DNA from: Fibrobacterota bacterium
Lineage (GTDB): Bacteria > Fibrobacterota > Chitinivibrionia > Chitinivibrionales > Chitinispirillaceae
Direction: 5' to 3'
NCBI GenBank assembly: GCA_023436205.1
Contig: JAEZKC010000110.1
Span: 1 to 55,515 of the forward strand
Length of the DNA stretch: 55,515 nt
The position numbers and the translations under genes are program-made. Under the pieces are notes generated by a model. The model ran no database searches and was not told the DNA's origin. It was given only the letters and a program-made list of their open reading frames with translations. Positions 16,926 to 25,531 of this stretch are shown here, piece by piece (the stretch's first letter is position 1; each line of letters opens with the position of its first letter).

Positions 16926-17615
16926 ATGGCTAAAGAAAGTATTCTGATCATCGAGGATGATGAAGACATTCAGGTACTAATGCAGCACAATCTTCAAAAA
17001 GAGGGTTTTAAGATCACGGTTGCCGGCAGCGGGGAAGATGGTCTTAACAAAATCCGCAAAGAATCGTTTGATTGTATTATTCTGGATTTGATGCTGCCGG
17101 GAATGGATGGTCTGGAAGTCTGCCGAATGATGAAGATGAATGCAAAAACTCAGGGTGTTCCGGTGATCATGGTTACCGCCAAAGGTGAAGAGGCCGATGT
17201 GGTAACCGGTCTTGAAATGGGTGCTGACGATTATATTGTAAAACCGTTCAGCCCCAAGGTGCTCGTGGCGCGAGTGAGATCAACACTGAGGCGAAATACA
17301 AAATCATCATACCCCAGTGACAGTGTTTTGACAATTAATGATCTGGAGATTCATCCGGGTCGCCATGATGTCGTTTACAAAGGCGATCGCCTTGATCTTA
17401 CTCACATGGAATTCCAGGTGCTCCACCTTCTGGCAAGTCAACCAGGCTGGGTTTTCACCCGTAATCAAATCATCGATACTGTAAGAAATGACAATTACCC
17501 GGTAACAGATCGGTCTGTCGATGTGGTGATTGTGGGGCTGCGCCGCAAGCTTGGCGATGCGGGAAAGCAGATAGAGACCGTTCGCGGCGTGGGATACCGT
17601 TTTACTGCAAGTTAA
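16926..17615 (+). CDS. phoB: Phosphate regulon response regulator PhoB
   Basis: The 229-residue OmpR-type regulator has a receiver domain (about 5-120) with the acidic pocket EDDED, phospho-acceptor D54 (IILDLMLPGMDG), MVTAKGE and the K of IVKPFSP. A winged-helix DNA-binding domain (about 130-228) ends RGVGYRF. Next to phoR and pst it should bind the Pho boxes upstream of the porin. It lies 117 bases after pstA and may have its own promoter, but I see no Pho box in that gap. Confidence 0.93.
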   Translation: MAKESILIIEDDEDIQVLMQHNLQKEGFKITVAGSGEDGLNKIRKESFDCIILDLMLPGMDGLEVCRMMKMNAKTQGVPVIMVTAKGEEADVVTGLEMGADDYIVKPFSPKVLVARVRSTLRRNTKSSYPSDSVLTINDLEIHPGRHDVVYKGDRLDLTHMEFQVLHLLASQPGWVFTRNQIIDTVRNDNYPVTDRSVDVVIVGLRRKLGDAGKQIETVRGVGYRFTAS

Positions 17616-17633
17616 GCAATTGAAAGATCCTCA

Positions 17634-19451
17634 ATGAAAATAAAAAAGATTGCCTGGCGTTTTTTTCTCGTGTGTTTCGGAATCACCGTAGTGTCATTGT
17701 GGGTAACCACCTGGTACTCCACCCGCATGCACAAGCAGATGTTTCTCAAACAGACCATAGATGATGTCTCAAACAGAGCCATTCTGCTCAAACGGGAACT
17801 GTCACACTGGATTCCTGATTCCGCAAACTATTCTAAACTGGATTCAGTATGCGTGGCTATTGGCCAGGAGATTCATACCCGCATCACTATCATCCTTCCC
17901 AATGGCAAAGTCATAGCAGACTCCGAACGGGATCCCGGAACGATGGAAACACATGCGGATCGGCCGGAGATAGTGGAGGTGCTCTCAGGTGGCACCGGAG
18001 TGCAGACTCGCTTCAGCACAACAATGCACCAGGAAATGGTTTATATGGCTGTCCCGATGCAATCTCCTGAAGGAATCCCTGCGATTCTCAGACTTGCTGT
18101 CAATATCAACATGATAAAGGAGCATGAAGCCTACTTTTATCAGAAGCTGCTTTTCATTTCCCTGATAACGCTGATTCTTCTGGCCATAGCAAGTATTCTT
18201 ATTGCGCAATGGCTCAGCAGACCGATCCGGGAGATGCAGCAGGGAGCAATCCGCTTTTCAAAAGGCGAACTGGCTACCCGGCTTGCGATTCCCTCCGCTG
18301 AAGAGCTGGGACAGCTTGCGCAAACTCTCAACTATATGGCAGAAACACTCGATGACCGCATTCAAACGGTGACAAGCCAGAAAAACGAGCTAAATGCAAT
18401 CCTGACCAGCATGAACGAAGGAGTGGTGGCAGTAGATTACAATGAACGTATCATCTCCATGAATCCAACCGCAGCACGCCTTCTTGGAGTGGAAAACGAG
18501 CAGGTCAAGGGAAGATGGCTCCACGATATTATCAGGAACAGTGCCCTTCAGAGCTTCGTAAAAAAAACCCTGAGTTCTGATGTTAAAACCGAATCAAGTT
18601 TTGTCTTTTCGACCTTGGAGGGAGATATCTATATCCAGGCGTACGGAACCGGTTTGAATGATGGTAGAGGAGAGCATAAGGGTGCTGTTCTTGTACTGAA
18701 TGATATCACTCAGATCAGAAAACTTGAAAATATCCGGAGAGATTTCGTGGCCAATGTTTCTCATGAGCTCCGTACTCCTCTGACAAGCATTAAAGGGTTT
18801 ATTGAAACGATTTTATCCGGTGATTACAGTCTTCCCGAAGAGGTAGATCAGTTTCTCAAGATAATCAATTTAAAAACTGAACGTCTCTGCTCGATTGTGG
18901 ATGATATTCTTTCACTCTCCTCCATAGAAAGAGATCATGAACACCACGAAGTGAGTTTTCTTTCGTCGCATGTCAGCACCATTCTTAATGAGGCTGTCAA
19001 GACATGCCAATACAAGGCAGATGCAAAGGGCATCTCACTGAGTGTCTCCTGTGATCCTGAATTGAGGGCGGTGTTCAATGGCCCAATGATCGAGCAGGCG
19101 GTAGTCAACCTTATTGACAATGCCATCAAATACAGTGATGATGGCAAAAGCGTGACAATTAAAGCCTGGGAGCAGGATTCCGAAACCATTATTACCGTTG
19201 AGGACCAGGGAATCGGGATTCCCAAAGAGCATCAGGACCGGATATTCGAGCGATTCTACCGAATAGACAAAGCGAGAAGCAGAAAATCCGGGGGTACCGG
19301 GCTGGGTCTGGCAATCGTGAAGAACATCATGGTAGCTCATGGCGGGCGTGTCACCGTTCTGAGCGAAAAAGAAAAAGGCAGTACTTTCAGCATTTTCATT
19401 CCACAAGCAGGAACAACTCAAGGAAAAGCCGATGCAAAAGAATCCGGTTAA
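17634..19451 (+). CDS. phoR: Phosphate regulon sensor histidine kinase PhoR
   Basis: The 605-residue membrane kinase has a first membrane helix (about 8-27) and an extracytoplasmic sensor domain of about 150 residues. A second helix (about 178-198), HAMP, PAS (EGVVAVDYNERIISMNP), HisKA with the phospho-acceptor in NVSHELRTPLTSIKGF (about residue 378), and an HATPase with DNAIKYS, DQGIGIP and GGTGLGLAIVKN complete it. Having both a large periplasmic domain and PAS is the PhoR layout of many non-enteric bacteria. Its 3' end overlaps pstB by 20 bases. Confidence 0.93.
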   Translation: MKIKKIAWRFFLVCFGITVVSLWVTTWYSTRMHKQMFLKQTIDDVSNRAILLKRELSHWIPDSANYSKLDSVCVAIGQEIHTRITIILPNGKVIADSERDPGTMETHADRPEIVEVLSGGTGVQTRFSTTMHQEMVYMAVPMQSPEGIPAILRLAVNINMIKEHEAYFYQKLLFISLITLILLAIASILIAQWLSRPIREMQQGAIRFSKGELATRLAIPSAEELGQLAQTLNYMAETLDDRIQTVTSQKNELNAILTSMNEGVVAVDYNERIISMNPTAARLLGVENEQVKGRWLHDIIRNSALQSFVKKTLSSDVKTESSFVFSTLEGDIYIQAYGTGLNDGRGEHKGAVLVLNDITQIRKLENIRRDFVANVSHELRTPLTSIKGFIETILSGDYSLPEEVDQFLKIINLKTERLCSIVDDILSLSSIERDHEHHEVSFLSSHVSTILNEAVKTCQYKADAKGISLSVSCDPELRAVFNGPMIEQAVVNLIDNAIKYSDDGKSVTIKAWEQDSETIITVEDQGIGIPKEHQDRIFERFYRIDKARSRKSGGTGLGLAIVKNIMVAHGGRVTVLSEKEKGSTFSIFIPQAGTTQGKADAKESG

Positions 19452-20196
19452 AATCAACTGCGAAAAAGTTAACTTCTTTTACGGAGCGTCACGGGCACTC
19501 TTTGATATTTCTTTGGAGATACCCGAGAGAAGTGTCACCGCCCTGATTGGTCCTTCTGGTTGTGGAAAGTCCACATTCCTTCGTACGCTCAACCGCATGA
19601 ACGACATTATTCCCGGAACAAGAGTCGAAGGGAAGATAGAGCTAGACAAAATTAATATCTACGATAAGAATGTGGATGTGGTTACACTGCGTAAACGAGT
19701 GGGCATGATTTTTCAGAAATCAAACCCATTCCTTAAATCCATTTATGACAACGTGGCCTACGGACCAAGACATCAGGGAATTAGAGACAAATCCCGGCTT
19801 GACGGGATAGTTGAAAGCTGCCTTAAGGGAGCTGCACTGTGGGATGAGGTCAAGGATGTGCTCGGTAAAAGTGCATTAGCCCTCTCTGGTGGACAGCAGC
19901 AGCGTCTCTGTATCGCCAGAGCTCTAGCAGTGCAGCCGGAGGTGCTTCTCATGGATGAACCGGCCAGCGCCCTTGACCCAATCTCCACTTCAAAAATTGA
20001 AGAACTTATCTACGAATTGAAGAAGACTTACACCATCGTCATTGTAACCCACAACATGCAGCAGGCCGCAAGAGTCAGCGACTACACCGCTTTCTTCTAT
20101 ATGGGAAAACTAATCGAATTCGATACCACCAATGCCATCTTCACCTCTCCTTCGGTAAAACAGACAGAAGACTACGTCACGGGAAGATTCGGTTGA
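19432..20196 (+). CDS. pstB: Phosphate ABC transporter ATPase PstB
   Basis: The 254-residue ATPase of the PstSCAB importer has Walker A GPSGCGKS and TLNRMNDIIPG typical of PstB. The Q-loop region is FQKSNPF, the ABC signature LSGGQQQRLCIARAL, and Walker B LLMDEPASALDP. The ATG at 19432 lies inside the phoR end, with AAGGAAA just upstream, so the genes are coupled. Confidence 0.96.
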   Translation: MQKNPVKINCEKVNFFYGASRALFDISLEIPERSVTALIGPSGCGKSTFLRTLNRMNDIIPGTRVEGKIELDKINIYDKNVDVVTLRKRVGMIFQKSNPFLKSIYDNVAYGPRHQGIRDKSRLDGIVESCLKGAALWDEVKDVLGKSALALSGGQQQRLCIARALAVQPEVLLMDEPASALDPISTSKIEELIYELKKTYTIVIVTHNMQQAARVSDYTAFFYMGKLIEFDTTNAIFTSPSVKQTEDYVTGRFG

Positions 20197-20231
20197 TCAT
20201 CATCACTATTATTACACGGAGCTAAGAATAT

Positions 20232-20909
20232 ATGGAAGTACGCACAGGAAAAGAGATCGGACATATCAGAGAAATGGTGGTACGAATGGCCACCTGCACA
20301 GAAGAGGCGGTTTCAACAGCAATATCGGCATTCTTGAATCTTGATACAGAAAAGGCGCAGGAAGTAATCGCCAAAGACGGTGATATCAACACGATGGAAA
20401 GAGAGCTTGACAAAGATGCATTCGAATGTCTCGCTCTGAGAGCCCCTGTCGCCAGTGATCTGCGATTTCTCATTTCAATGATGAAGATCAACAAAGATTT
20501 GGAACGCATCGGTGATCACGCTGTAAACATTGCCCAGTCTGCCATGAACTGCATCGGCTTTGCACGCCCCATGAACGGACCGGATATACAGCTCATGGCC
20601 ACTATGACTGAACGAATGCTTGCAGATGCCATTAACTGCTTTGTCAATAACGACCCGCAGCTTGCCCTTCAGGTCCTGGAACATGATGACCAGGTTGATG
20701 ACCTAAATAGAGCTATGTCCCGCGAAGTAATTGATGTGGTGAAACGGGATGTGGCCACCGTCGAGGCTGCGCTGGAGCTACTTCGGGTCAGCAAAAATCT
20801 TGAACGGATAAGCGACCTGTCCACAAACATCGCAGAAGATGTCATTTTCCATGCCCGGGCTAAGGATGTAAAGCATTCACATGTCGTAGTCTCTCCAAAA
20901 GCATCCTGA
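20232..20909 (+). CDS. phoU: Phosphate signalling protein PhoU
   Basis: This 225-residue all-helical cytoplasmic protein is made of two PhoU repeats. Each carries a DxxxD/ExxxD metal-binding region (DTEKAQEVIAKDGDINTMERELD; HDDQVDDLNRAMSREVID) and an 'LERIGDHAVNIAQ'-type motif (second copy LERISDLSTNIAED). PhoU relays the transporter state to PhoR and keeps the regulon off when phosphate is plentiful. It ends the operon; a hairpin follows. Confidence 0.95.
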   Translation: MEVRTGKEIGHIREMVVRMATCTEEAVSTAISAFLNLDTEKAQEVIAKDGDINTMERELDKDAFECLALRAPVASDLRFLISMMKINKDLERIGDHAVNIAQSAMNCIGFARPMNGPDIQLMATMTERMLADAINCFVNNDPQLALQVLEHDDQVDDLNRAMSREVIDVVKRDVATVEAALELLRVSKNLERISDLSTNIAEDVIFHARAKDVKHSHVVVSPKAS

Positions 20910-20925
20910 CAGTAATTGATTCTCA

Positions 20926-20947
20926 GTGAGAGGTTTCAGCCTCTCAC
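20926..20947 (+). terminator. Hairpin after phoU
   Basis: GTGAGAGG (20926-20933) pairs with CCTCTCAC (20940-20947) around a 6-base loop, followed by a pyrimidine-rich tract (TATTCTCTTCTACCTTC). It is a plausible terminator for the pho operon, though the T-run is interrupted. Confidence 0.5.
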
Positions 20948-20981
20948 TATTCTCTTCTACCTTCTTTTCAGATAAAAACTG

Positions 20982-20990
20982 TGGTATAAT
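20982..20990 (+). promoter_or_regulatory. Extended -10 promoter of the beta-helix gene
   Basis: TGGTATAAT is a perfect extended -10 element (TG-N-TATAAT) 30 bases before the ATG at 21020. No good -35 box is at the standard distance, which is acceptable for the extended type. Confidence 0.5.
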
Positions 20991-21019
20991 TCTGGAAAAA
21001 GCTTTTTTCCGGAGCCTTT

Positions 21020-22552
21020 ATGCACAGAATAGCATGCATCATTACCTCTCTTATTCTCCTGAGCTCTCTTCAAGTGTATTCCCGATCCTTTTTTGTAAGC
21101 AGCATCAATGGTGACAACAGCCGCAACGGGCTTTCGGCTGAGAATGCCTGGGCAGATCTTTCGAATGTTCATTGGGGATCTTTCCTTCCCGGTGATTCGA
21201 TAAAGTTTGAATGCGGCTCCACTTTTGAAGGAAGCTGCTTTATTGTGAGTGCCGGCTCTTCATCCCAGCCGATTGTATTCACCTCATATGGGCAGGGGGT
21301 CTTGCCTCAATTCCGCAACTCGGGAGAATGGTCTAATTGTTTAGAAGTGAGGGGGGATCAAAATGCCGCTTATATTATTATAGAAAAGCTGCACCTGGCC
21401 GGCTCTGAAGAAGCCGGTGTAAATATCCGCCATGGTGCACACCATGTGATTATTCAGGATTGCGAAATCAGCAATACAGGTTTTGGAGTTTATCTGGGCG
21501 GTCCTTACAACCTGGTTACCAGAAACAATATTCATGATTTGAAGATGATTAGAAATACCCTCGGGACATCATCTCCGGAAAATGATGATGACTATGGAGC
21601 TTGTGCTGTAGTAATCAATGAATCTCACAACACAGTTTCAAATAACACCATGCTTAACTGTCGGGCGCCATCCTATGATTACCAGCATGATGGCGGAGCT
21701 GTGGAATTTTTTGGCAACGTTGACAGCTGTACAGTGGCCTACAACTATGCTTCCGGTTGTGATGGTTTCCTGGAAGTGGGCGGCGGGGACATGACCGGCA
21801 ATCGGATTCATCATAATATGGCATTTAATAACTGGAACGGATTTGCTTACATTCATCTGACTGGTTTGTATGGAGCACAAATATCCGACATGCGCATTGA
21901 AAATAATACCATAGTATGCCTGAAGCAGGACAAATCATACGCTCTGGTATTGGGAATCGGGGGAACTGCTTCCGATTCGATGCTTTTTTTCAGGAACAAT
22001 GTTGTGTATGCTCGAATGAATTTTACCAATAGTTCATCTTTTAATAGATCCCATAACATTTTTTCCATGGTGGAGGGGGCAAGTATCGGAACTTCACTTA
22101 AAGAGGGAGAGATCACCTCTGATCCTCTTTTTGCAGATCTTGCCGGAGGGGACCCGCACTTGACATCAGCTAGTCCGGCAATCGATGCAGGAATGGATTG
22201 CGGTTACACGTACGATTTTGACGGCAATCCCCCGTCAGGGCAAATAGACATAGGGGCTTTTGAATTCCGGCCAACAGGCACACCTCTACAAAAGCAGAAG
22301 GTTAAAGTAGAAGGAATCCGGTCAAAAATCCATAAGGAGTGTTTACTTGTAAGTGGAGTGTCTTTTCTGAGCAAGCTTGATGCAGTTGTCACAGATCTTT
22401 CCGGGAAAATTCTCTTCAGAGGCCCTATGATTCAAAGTAATGGCAAATGGATAACACCGCGGTTTCAAACAACGCCAAACACAATACTGCTCTATCGCCT
22501 GAGCGGCCCCGACTTTATATCCCATGGTCGGGCTTTCAATGGAAAGAAGTAG
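21020..22552 (+). CDS. Secreted right-handed beta-helix protein with possible type IX sorting tail
   Basis: The 510-residue exported protein has a signal peptide (about 1-22). 'SSINGDNSRNGLSAENAWADLSNVH', typical of secreted parallel beta-helix proteins, follows. Helix coils rich in NNT/NTI and GV steps (IIQDCEISNTGFGVYLGG; NTVSNNTMLNC; NRIHHNMAF) span about 110-340. DPLFADLAGGDPHLTSASPAIDAG and IDIGAFEF end the fold. The last 80 residues (VVTDLSGKILFRG ... TILLYRLSGPDFISHG) resemble a C-terminal type A sorting domain. It could be a polysaccharide-binding or lyase-like protein; the substrate is unknown. Confidence 0.75.
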   Translation: MHRIACIITSLILLSSLQVYSRSFFVSSINGDNSRNGLSAENAWADLSNVHWGSFLPGDSIKFECGSTFEGSCFIVSAGSSSQPIVFTSYGQGVLPQFRNSGEWSNCLEVRGDQNAAYIIIEKLHLAGSEEAGVNIRHGAHHVIIQDCEISNTGFGVYLGGPYNLVTRNNIHDLKMIRNTLGTSSPENDDDYGACAVVINESHNTVSNNTMLNCRAPSYDYQHDGGAVEFFGNVDSCTVAYNYASGCDGFLEVGGGDMTGNRIHHNMAFNNWNGFAYIHLTGLYGAQISDMRIENNTIVCLKQDKSYALVLGIGGTASDSMLFFRNNVVYARMNFTNSSSFNRSHNIFSMVEGASIGTSLKEGEITSDPLFADLAGGDPHLTSASPAIDAGMDCGYTYDFDGNPPSGQIDIGAFEFRPTGTPLQKQKVKVEGIRSKIHKECLLVSGVSFLSKLDAVVTDLSGKILFRGPMIQSNGKWITPRFQTTPNTILLYRLSGPDFISHGRAFNGKK

Positions 22553-22595
22553 TCGAAGAGAGCAATCTTTTTATCCGGAACTCGTAACATTTACA

Positions 22596-22671
22596 CTCTG
22601 ATGACTATTTTGACTGGTGCATCAAAGCGAGGGCAACTGCTGGTGATAGTCAAGGCGTCCGCGCCGTTAAC
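22596..22671 (-). repeat. Dispersed repeat, 76-bp core copy
   Basis: This stretch begins CTCTGATGACTAT and ends AAGGCGTC..CGTTAAC. The copy at 40851-40925 has the same two ends and nearly the same length (76 against 75 bp) with a diverged middle. The same blocks occur in opposite orientation inside the 204-bp elements at 40540 and 42497. It lies just downstream of ppk2 and may also act as its transcript end. Confidence 0.6.
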
Positions 22672-22679
22672 AAAACTCT

Positions 22680-23528
22680 TTAGTATACCTCCGGAACAAA
22701 CTTCTGCTTTTCGATTGACGGACGCCTGTAACCGCTTTTCTTCTCCCGGGGCGGCAGCTTCATCTCTCCGGGGGTAAGGTCTTCATAGGGTATCTTACTG
22801 AGCAAGTGATGAATGCAGTTGAGTCGCGCGCGTTTCTTGTCATCCGCCTTGACAACATACCAGGGGGATTTGTCGGTATCGGTATGCTCGAACATTATAT
22901 CCTTTGCTTTTGAATACTCAACCCACTTGCTTCTCGATTCCATGTCCATGGGACTGAGTTTCCAGCGCTTGGTGGGATCTTCAAGCCGCTTCTGAAATCT
23001 GTGTTCCTGCTCCTCATCGCTGACAGAAAACCAGTACTTGATAAGAATTATTCCGGAACGAATGAACATGTACTCCAGATCAGGAGCGGTTCGCAGAAAC
23101 TCCCAATATTCAGCATCGCTGCAGAAGCCCATAACCCGTTCCACGCCAGCTCTGTTGTACCATGAGCGATCGAAGAGGACCATCTCTCCTGCTGCAGGCA
23201 GCTGAGCGATATAGCGCTGAAAATACCACTGAGTGCGCTCCCTTTCAGTGGGAACCCCCAGTGCAACCACTCTGCAGATTCGAGGATTGAGGCTCTCGGT
23301 GATACGCTTGATTACCCCGCCTTTCCCTGCTGCATCCCTGCCTTCGAATAGTACCACCACCTTGAGGCCTTTTGCTTTAATCCATTCCTGAAGTTTTACA
23401 AGCTCTATCTGCAGCTTCGAAAGCTCCTTCTCATAGAATTTTTTATCCAGCTTTTCCTTTTTCTCTTCCTGAAAGTCTCCCGACTTGGAAATGGCCACAT
23501 CCTTTTTATATTTCTTTCCTGAACTCAT
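22680..23528 (-). CDS. ppk2: Polyphosphate kinase 2
   Basis: The 282-residue PPK2-family kinase transfers phosphate between polyphosphate and nucleotides. Walker A FEGRDAAGKGG is at about 61-71. The lid region follows (TERERTQWYFQRYI), then Walker B LFDRSWYNRAGVE, WFSVSDEEQEHRFQKR and the SPMD/W region. Single-domain length points to a class I-type enzyme. The ATG overlaps the stop of the upstream lipoprotein (ATGA). Its position 2 kb from the pho operon fits phosphate storage, but I see no Pho box before it. Confidence 0.93.
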   Translation of the reverse strand: MSSGKKYKKDVAISKSGDFQEEKKEKLDKKFYEKELSKLQIELVKLQEWIKAKGLKVVVLFEGRDAAGKGGVIKRITESLNPRICRVVALGVPTERERTQWYFQRYIAQLPAAGEMVLFDRSWYNRAGVERVMGFCSDAEYWEFLRTAPDLEYMFIRSGIILIKYWFSVSDEEQEHRFQKRLEDPTKRWKLSPMDMESRSKWVEYSKAKDIMFEHTDTDKSPWYVVKADDKKRARLNCIHHLLSKIPYEDLTPGEMKLPPREKKSGYRRPSIEKQKFVPEVY

Positions 23529-24469
23529 TGTGCTCCCCCTTTACTATACACCTTATTTCCTGATGCAGTCCTCTCAATGGAAAGATCTCTCAGCCGGCGC
23601 ACCTCAGCCATACGCTCATCAGGATCATCAATAGCCATAAGCGCTCTTTTCGACACGTGATCCACACGAGCCCAGCTGAGCAACACCTTATAAATTGTCA
23701 ACGGCTTAGATTCAAAGTACACGGACGGCAGTATGCTTGACAGGCGGCCCTTTTGGTTTTCCTCAAGAAGACTTGACCGGACATCACCGGAAACGTCTTT
23801 GATATAGAGGTAGGGATAGGAAAAATTGTAACTGTATCCGTATCTGTTTTTATAAATAAATGTGCTTAGGCTCACATCAGCTGAATCTGGCCCCATGTTA
23901 AGCACATCATGGTTGATGTAGTTATTTGTCATATATGGGGTCCCCGAAAGTACAACCTGAGGTGATGGTGTTTTAAGCGAATAGAGCTGGCCCTCTACCA
24001 CAAATTCTATACTATCGATATCGGCCAGACGAGCATCAGTTTTTTTTATGAATGTATAGTAAACTGTCCTGTGTTCCGGGGAGACAAAGGAGGTGGTAAA
24101 GAGATCTGAGTAATTTGAAAACCCCGTAACCGTTTCATTATATAAATAAGTGGTATCTCCACACTGTACTGTTCCATTTACGGATTTAAAGTATGCGTAT
24201 ACTCTTAAAAACGCCAGAGATGTATCACCCGTATACTCAATCTCCCCTGAACCATAGAGGTATTCACTGGTTGAACTGGTTCTGGCGATTTTGAAAGTTT
24301 TTGGGGCGAAATCTGAAGACAGGGAACTGAGCACCGGTCCCGCCACATAGGAGGAGGTACTGGCATTTGGATGGGAACTGCCCGAAGGTCCTCCACTATT
24401 GCTGACCGGATCGCCGCAACTTACAAAAGTCACGATGGCCAGTGGTAATAGCATTATCAACTTAATCAT
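23525..24469 (-). CDS. Predicted lipoprotein co-transcribed with ppk2
   Basis: The 314-residue product begins MIKLIMLLPLAIVTFVSC; the lipobox ends at Cys18, followed by a Ser/Gly/Asn-rich linker (about 20-45). The body is beta-rich (YLYGSGEIEYTGDTSLAFLRVYAYF; TVYYTFIKKTD) and the C-terminus helical and charged. I do not recognise the family. Its four-base overlap with ppk2 indicates one operon, a strange pairing of an envelope lipoprotein with a cytoplasmic kinase. Confidence 0.7.
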   Translation of the reverse strand: MIKLIMLLPLAIVTFVSCGDPVSNSGGPSGSSHPNASTSSYVAGPVLSSLSSDFAPKTFKIARTSSTSEYLYGSGEIEYTGDTSLAFLRVYAYFKSVNGTVQCGDTTYLYNETVTGFSNYSDLFTTSFVSPEHRTVYYTFIKKTDARLADIDSIEFVVEGQLYSLKTPSPQVVLSGTPYMTNNYINHDVLNMGPDSADVSLSTFIYKNRYGYSYNFSYPYLYIKDVSGDVRSSLLEENQKGRLSSILPSVYFESKPLTIYKVLLSWARVDHVSKRALMAIDDPDERMAEVRRLRDLSIERTASGNKVYSKGGAQ

Positions 24470-24623
24470 AATCAGCCCTCATTTGATAAGACATCATAAT
24501 TGTGAATGCTATTTACTTTTCAAAATAATTGGCAGAACGGGTGAGGACAACACTTAAGGCCCTGAAATGCCTTATAGGTCAGGAATTTGCTTTCCAAAAT
24601 AAAAGTTCCTGTCCGGGAGAAGC

Positions 24624-25376
24624 ATGAACTCATCAGATCGCAACCGACTCAAAGCTGAACATCGTTCAGACGTAATCCGTAACCGCATCCGGAAAAAAGG
24701 CAGCTACAGCTATCTTGGTGATGCAGTTTTGGGAGGAATAGACGGCTGTGTCACCACCTTTGCAGTGGCAGCCGGAGCACTGGGTGGAGGGTTTTCTTCG
24801 GCAGTGGTAATAGTGCTTGGCTTCGCCAACCTTCTGGCCGATGGATTCAGCATGGCCGTAAGTAACTATCTGCGTGCCAAAAGTGAGCGGGAGGAAGTGG
24901 AAGCCGCTCGAAAACGGGAGGAACAGCATATAAAAGAGATCCCCGAAGGGGAAACACTTGAAATAAAGCAGATATTTGAGGAGAAAGGGTTCACGGGAGA
25001 AACGCTTAACAAAGTGGTTGAAGGTATTACACACAACCGCAAGCTTTGGGTCGACACCATGCTGACCGAAGAGCTTGGGCTGCAGTTAAATGGTCCTCAT
25101 CCAAGCAGAGCTGGCCTTACCACTTTCACTGCCTTTCTAATCATCGGATTTATCCCCTTGTTTCCCTTTCTGATCCCCGATTTATCACTGGATACCCAGT
25201 TTTTCATAAGTGCTGCGGTCACCGGAATTGCTTTTTTAGCTATAGGGATGGTCAAGGGGCTTATTCTTCATCGCGATGTACTCCGGTCGAGTCTAATTAC
25301 TTTCGTCACCGGAGGCGGAGCCGCGGCTCTGGCCTTTTTGGTAGGTTATGTGATACGAACTGTTTACAACCTATAA
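24624..25376 (+). CDS. VIT1/CCC1-family Fe/Mn transporter
   Basis: The 250-residue membrane protein has the VIT1/CCC1 signature in its first two helices (GDAVLGGIDGCVTTFAVAAGALGGG; VLGFANLLADGFSMAVSNYL). A charged cytoplasmic helical region (about 85-150, EVEAARKREEQHIKEIPEGE...) corresponds to the metal-binding domain, and three C-terminal helices follow. Members export or sequester Fe(II)/Mn(II). GGGAGA precedes the ATG. It stands alone and is divergent from the ppk2 operon. Confidence 0.88.
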   Translation: MNSSDRNRLKAEHRSDVIRNRIRKKGSYSYLGDAVLGGIDGCVTTFAVAAGALGGGFSSAVVIVLGFANLLADGFSMAVSNYLRAKSEREEVEAARKREEQHIKEIPEGETLEIKQIFEEKGFTGETLNKVVEGITHNRKLWVDTMLTEELGLQLNGPHPSRAGLTTFTAFLIIGFIPLFPFLIPDLSLDTQFFISAAVTGIAFLAIGMVKGLILHRDVLRSSLITFVTGGGAAALAFLVGYVIRTVYNL

Positions 25377-25531
25377 TCATTTCCTGCTGAAAACTCATGA
25401 ATACCACCACAACCAAGTTGGTGGGTCTGGCAAGGATAATACTTAAAGCTTTATAGCCTAAATTCAGCATGCTTTCCAGTCGTTTCCCCGATTTCACAAC
25501 TTGAACTTTTTCAGAGCCACCCCATTGCTTC

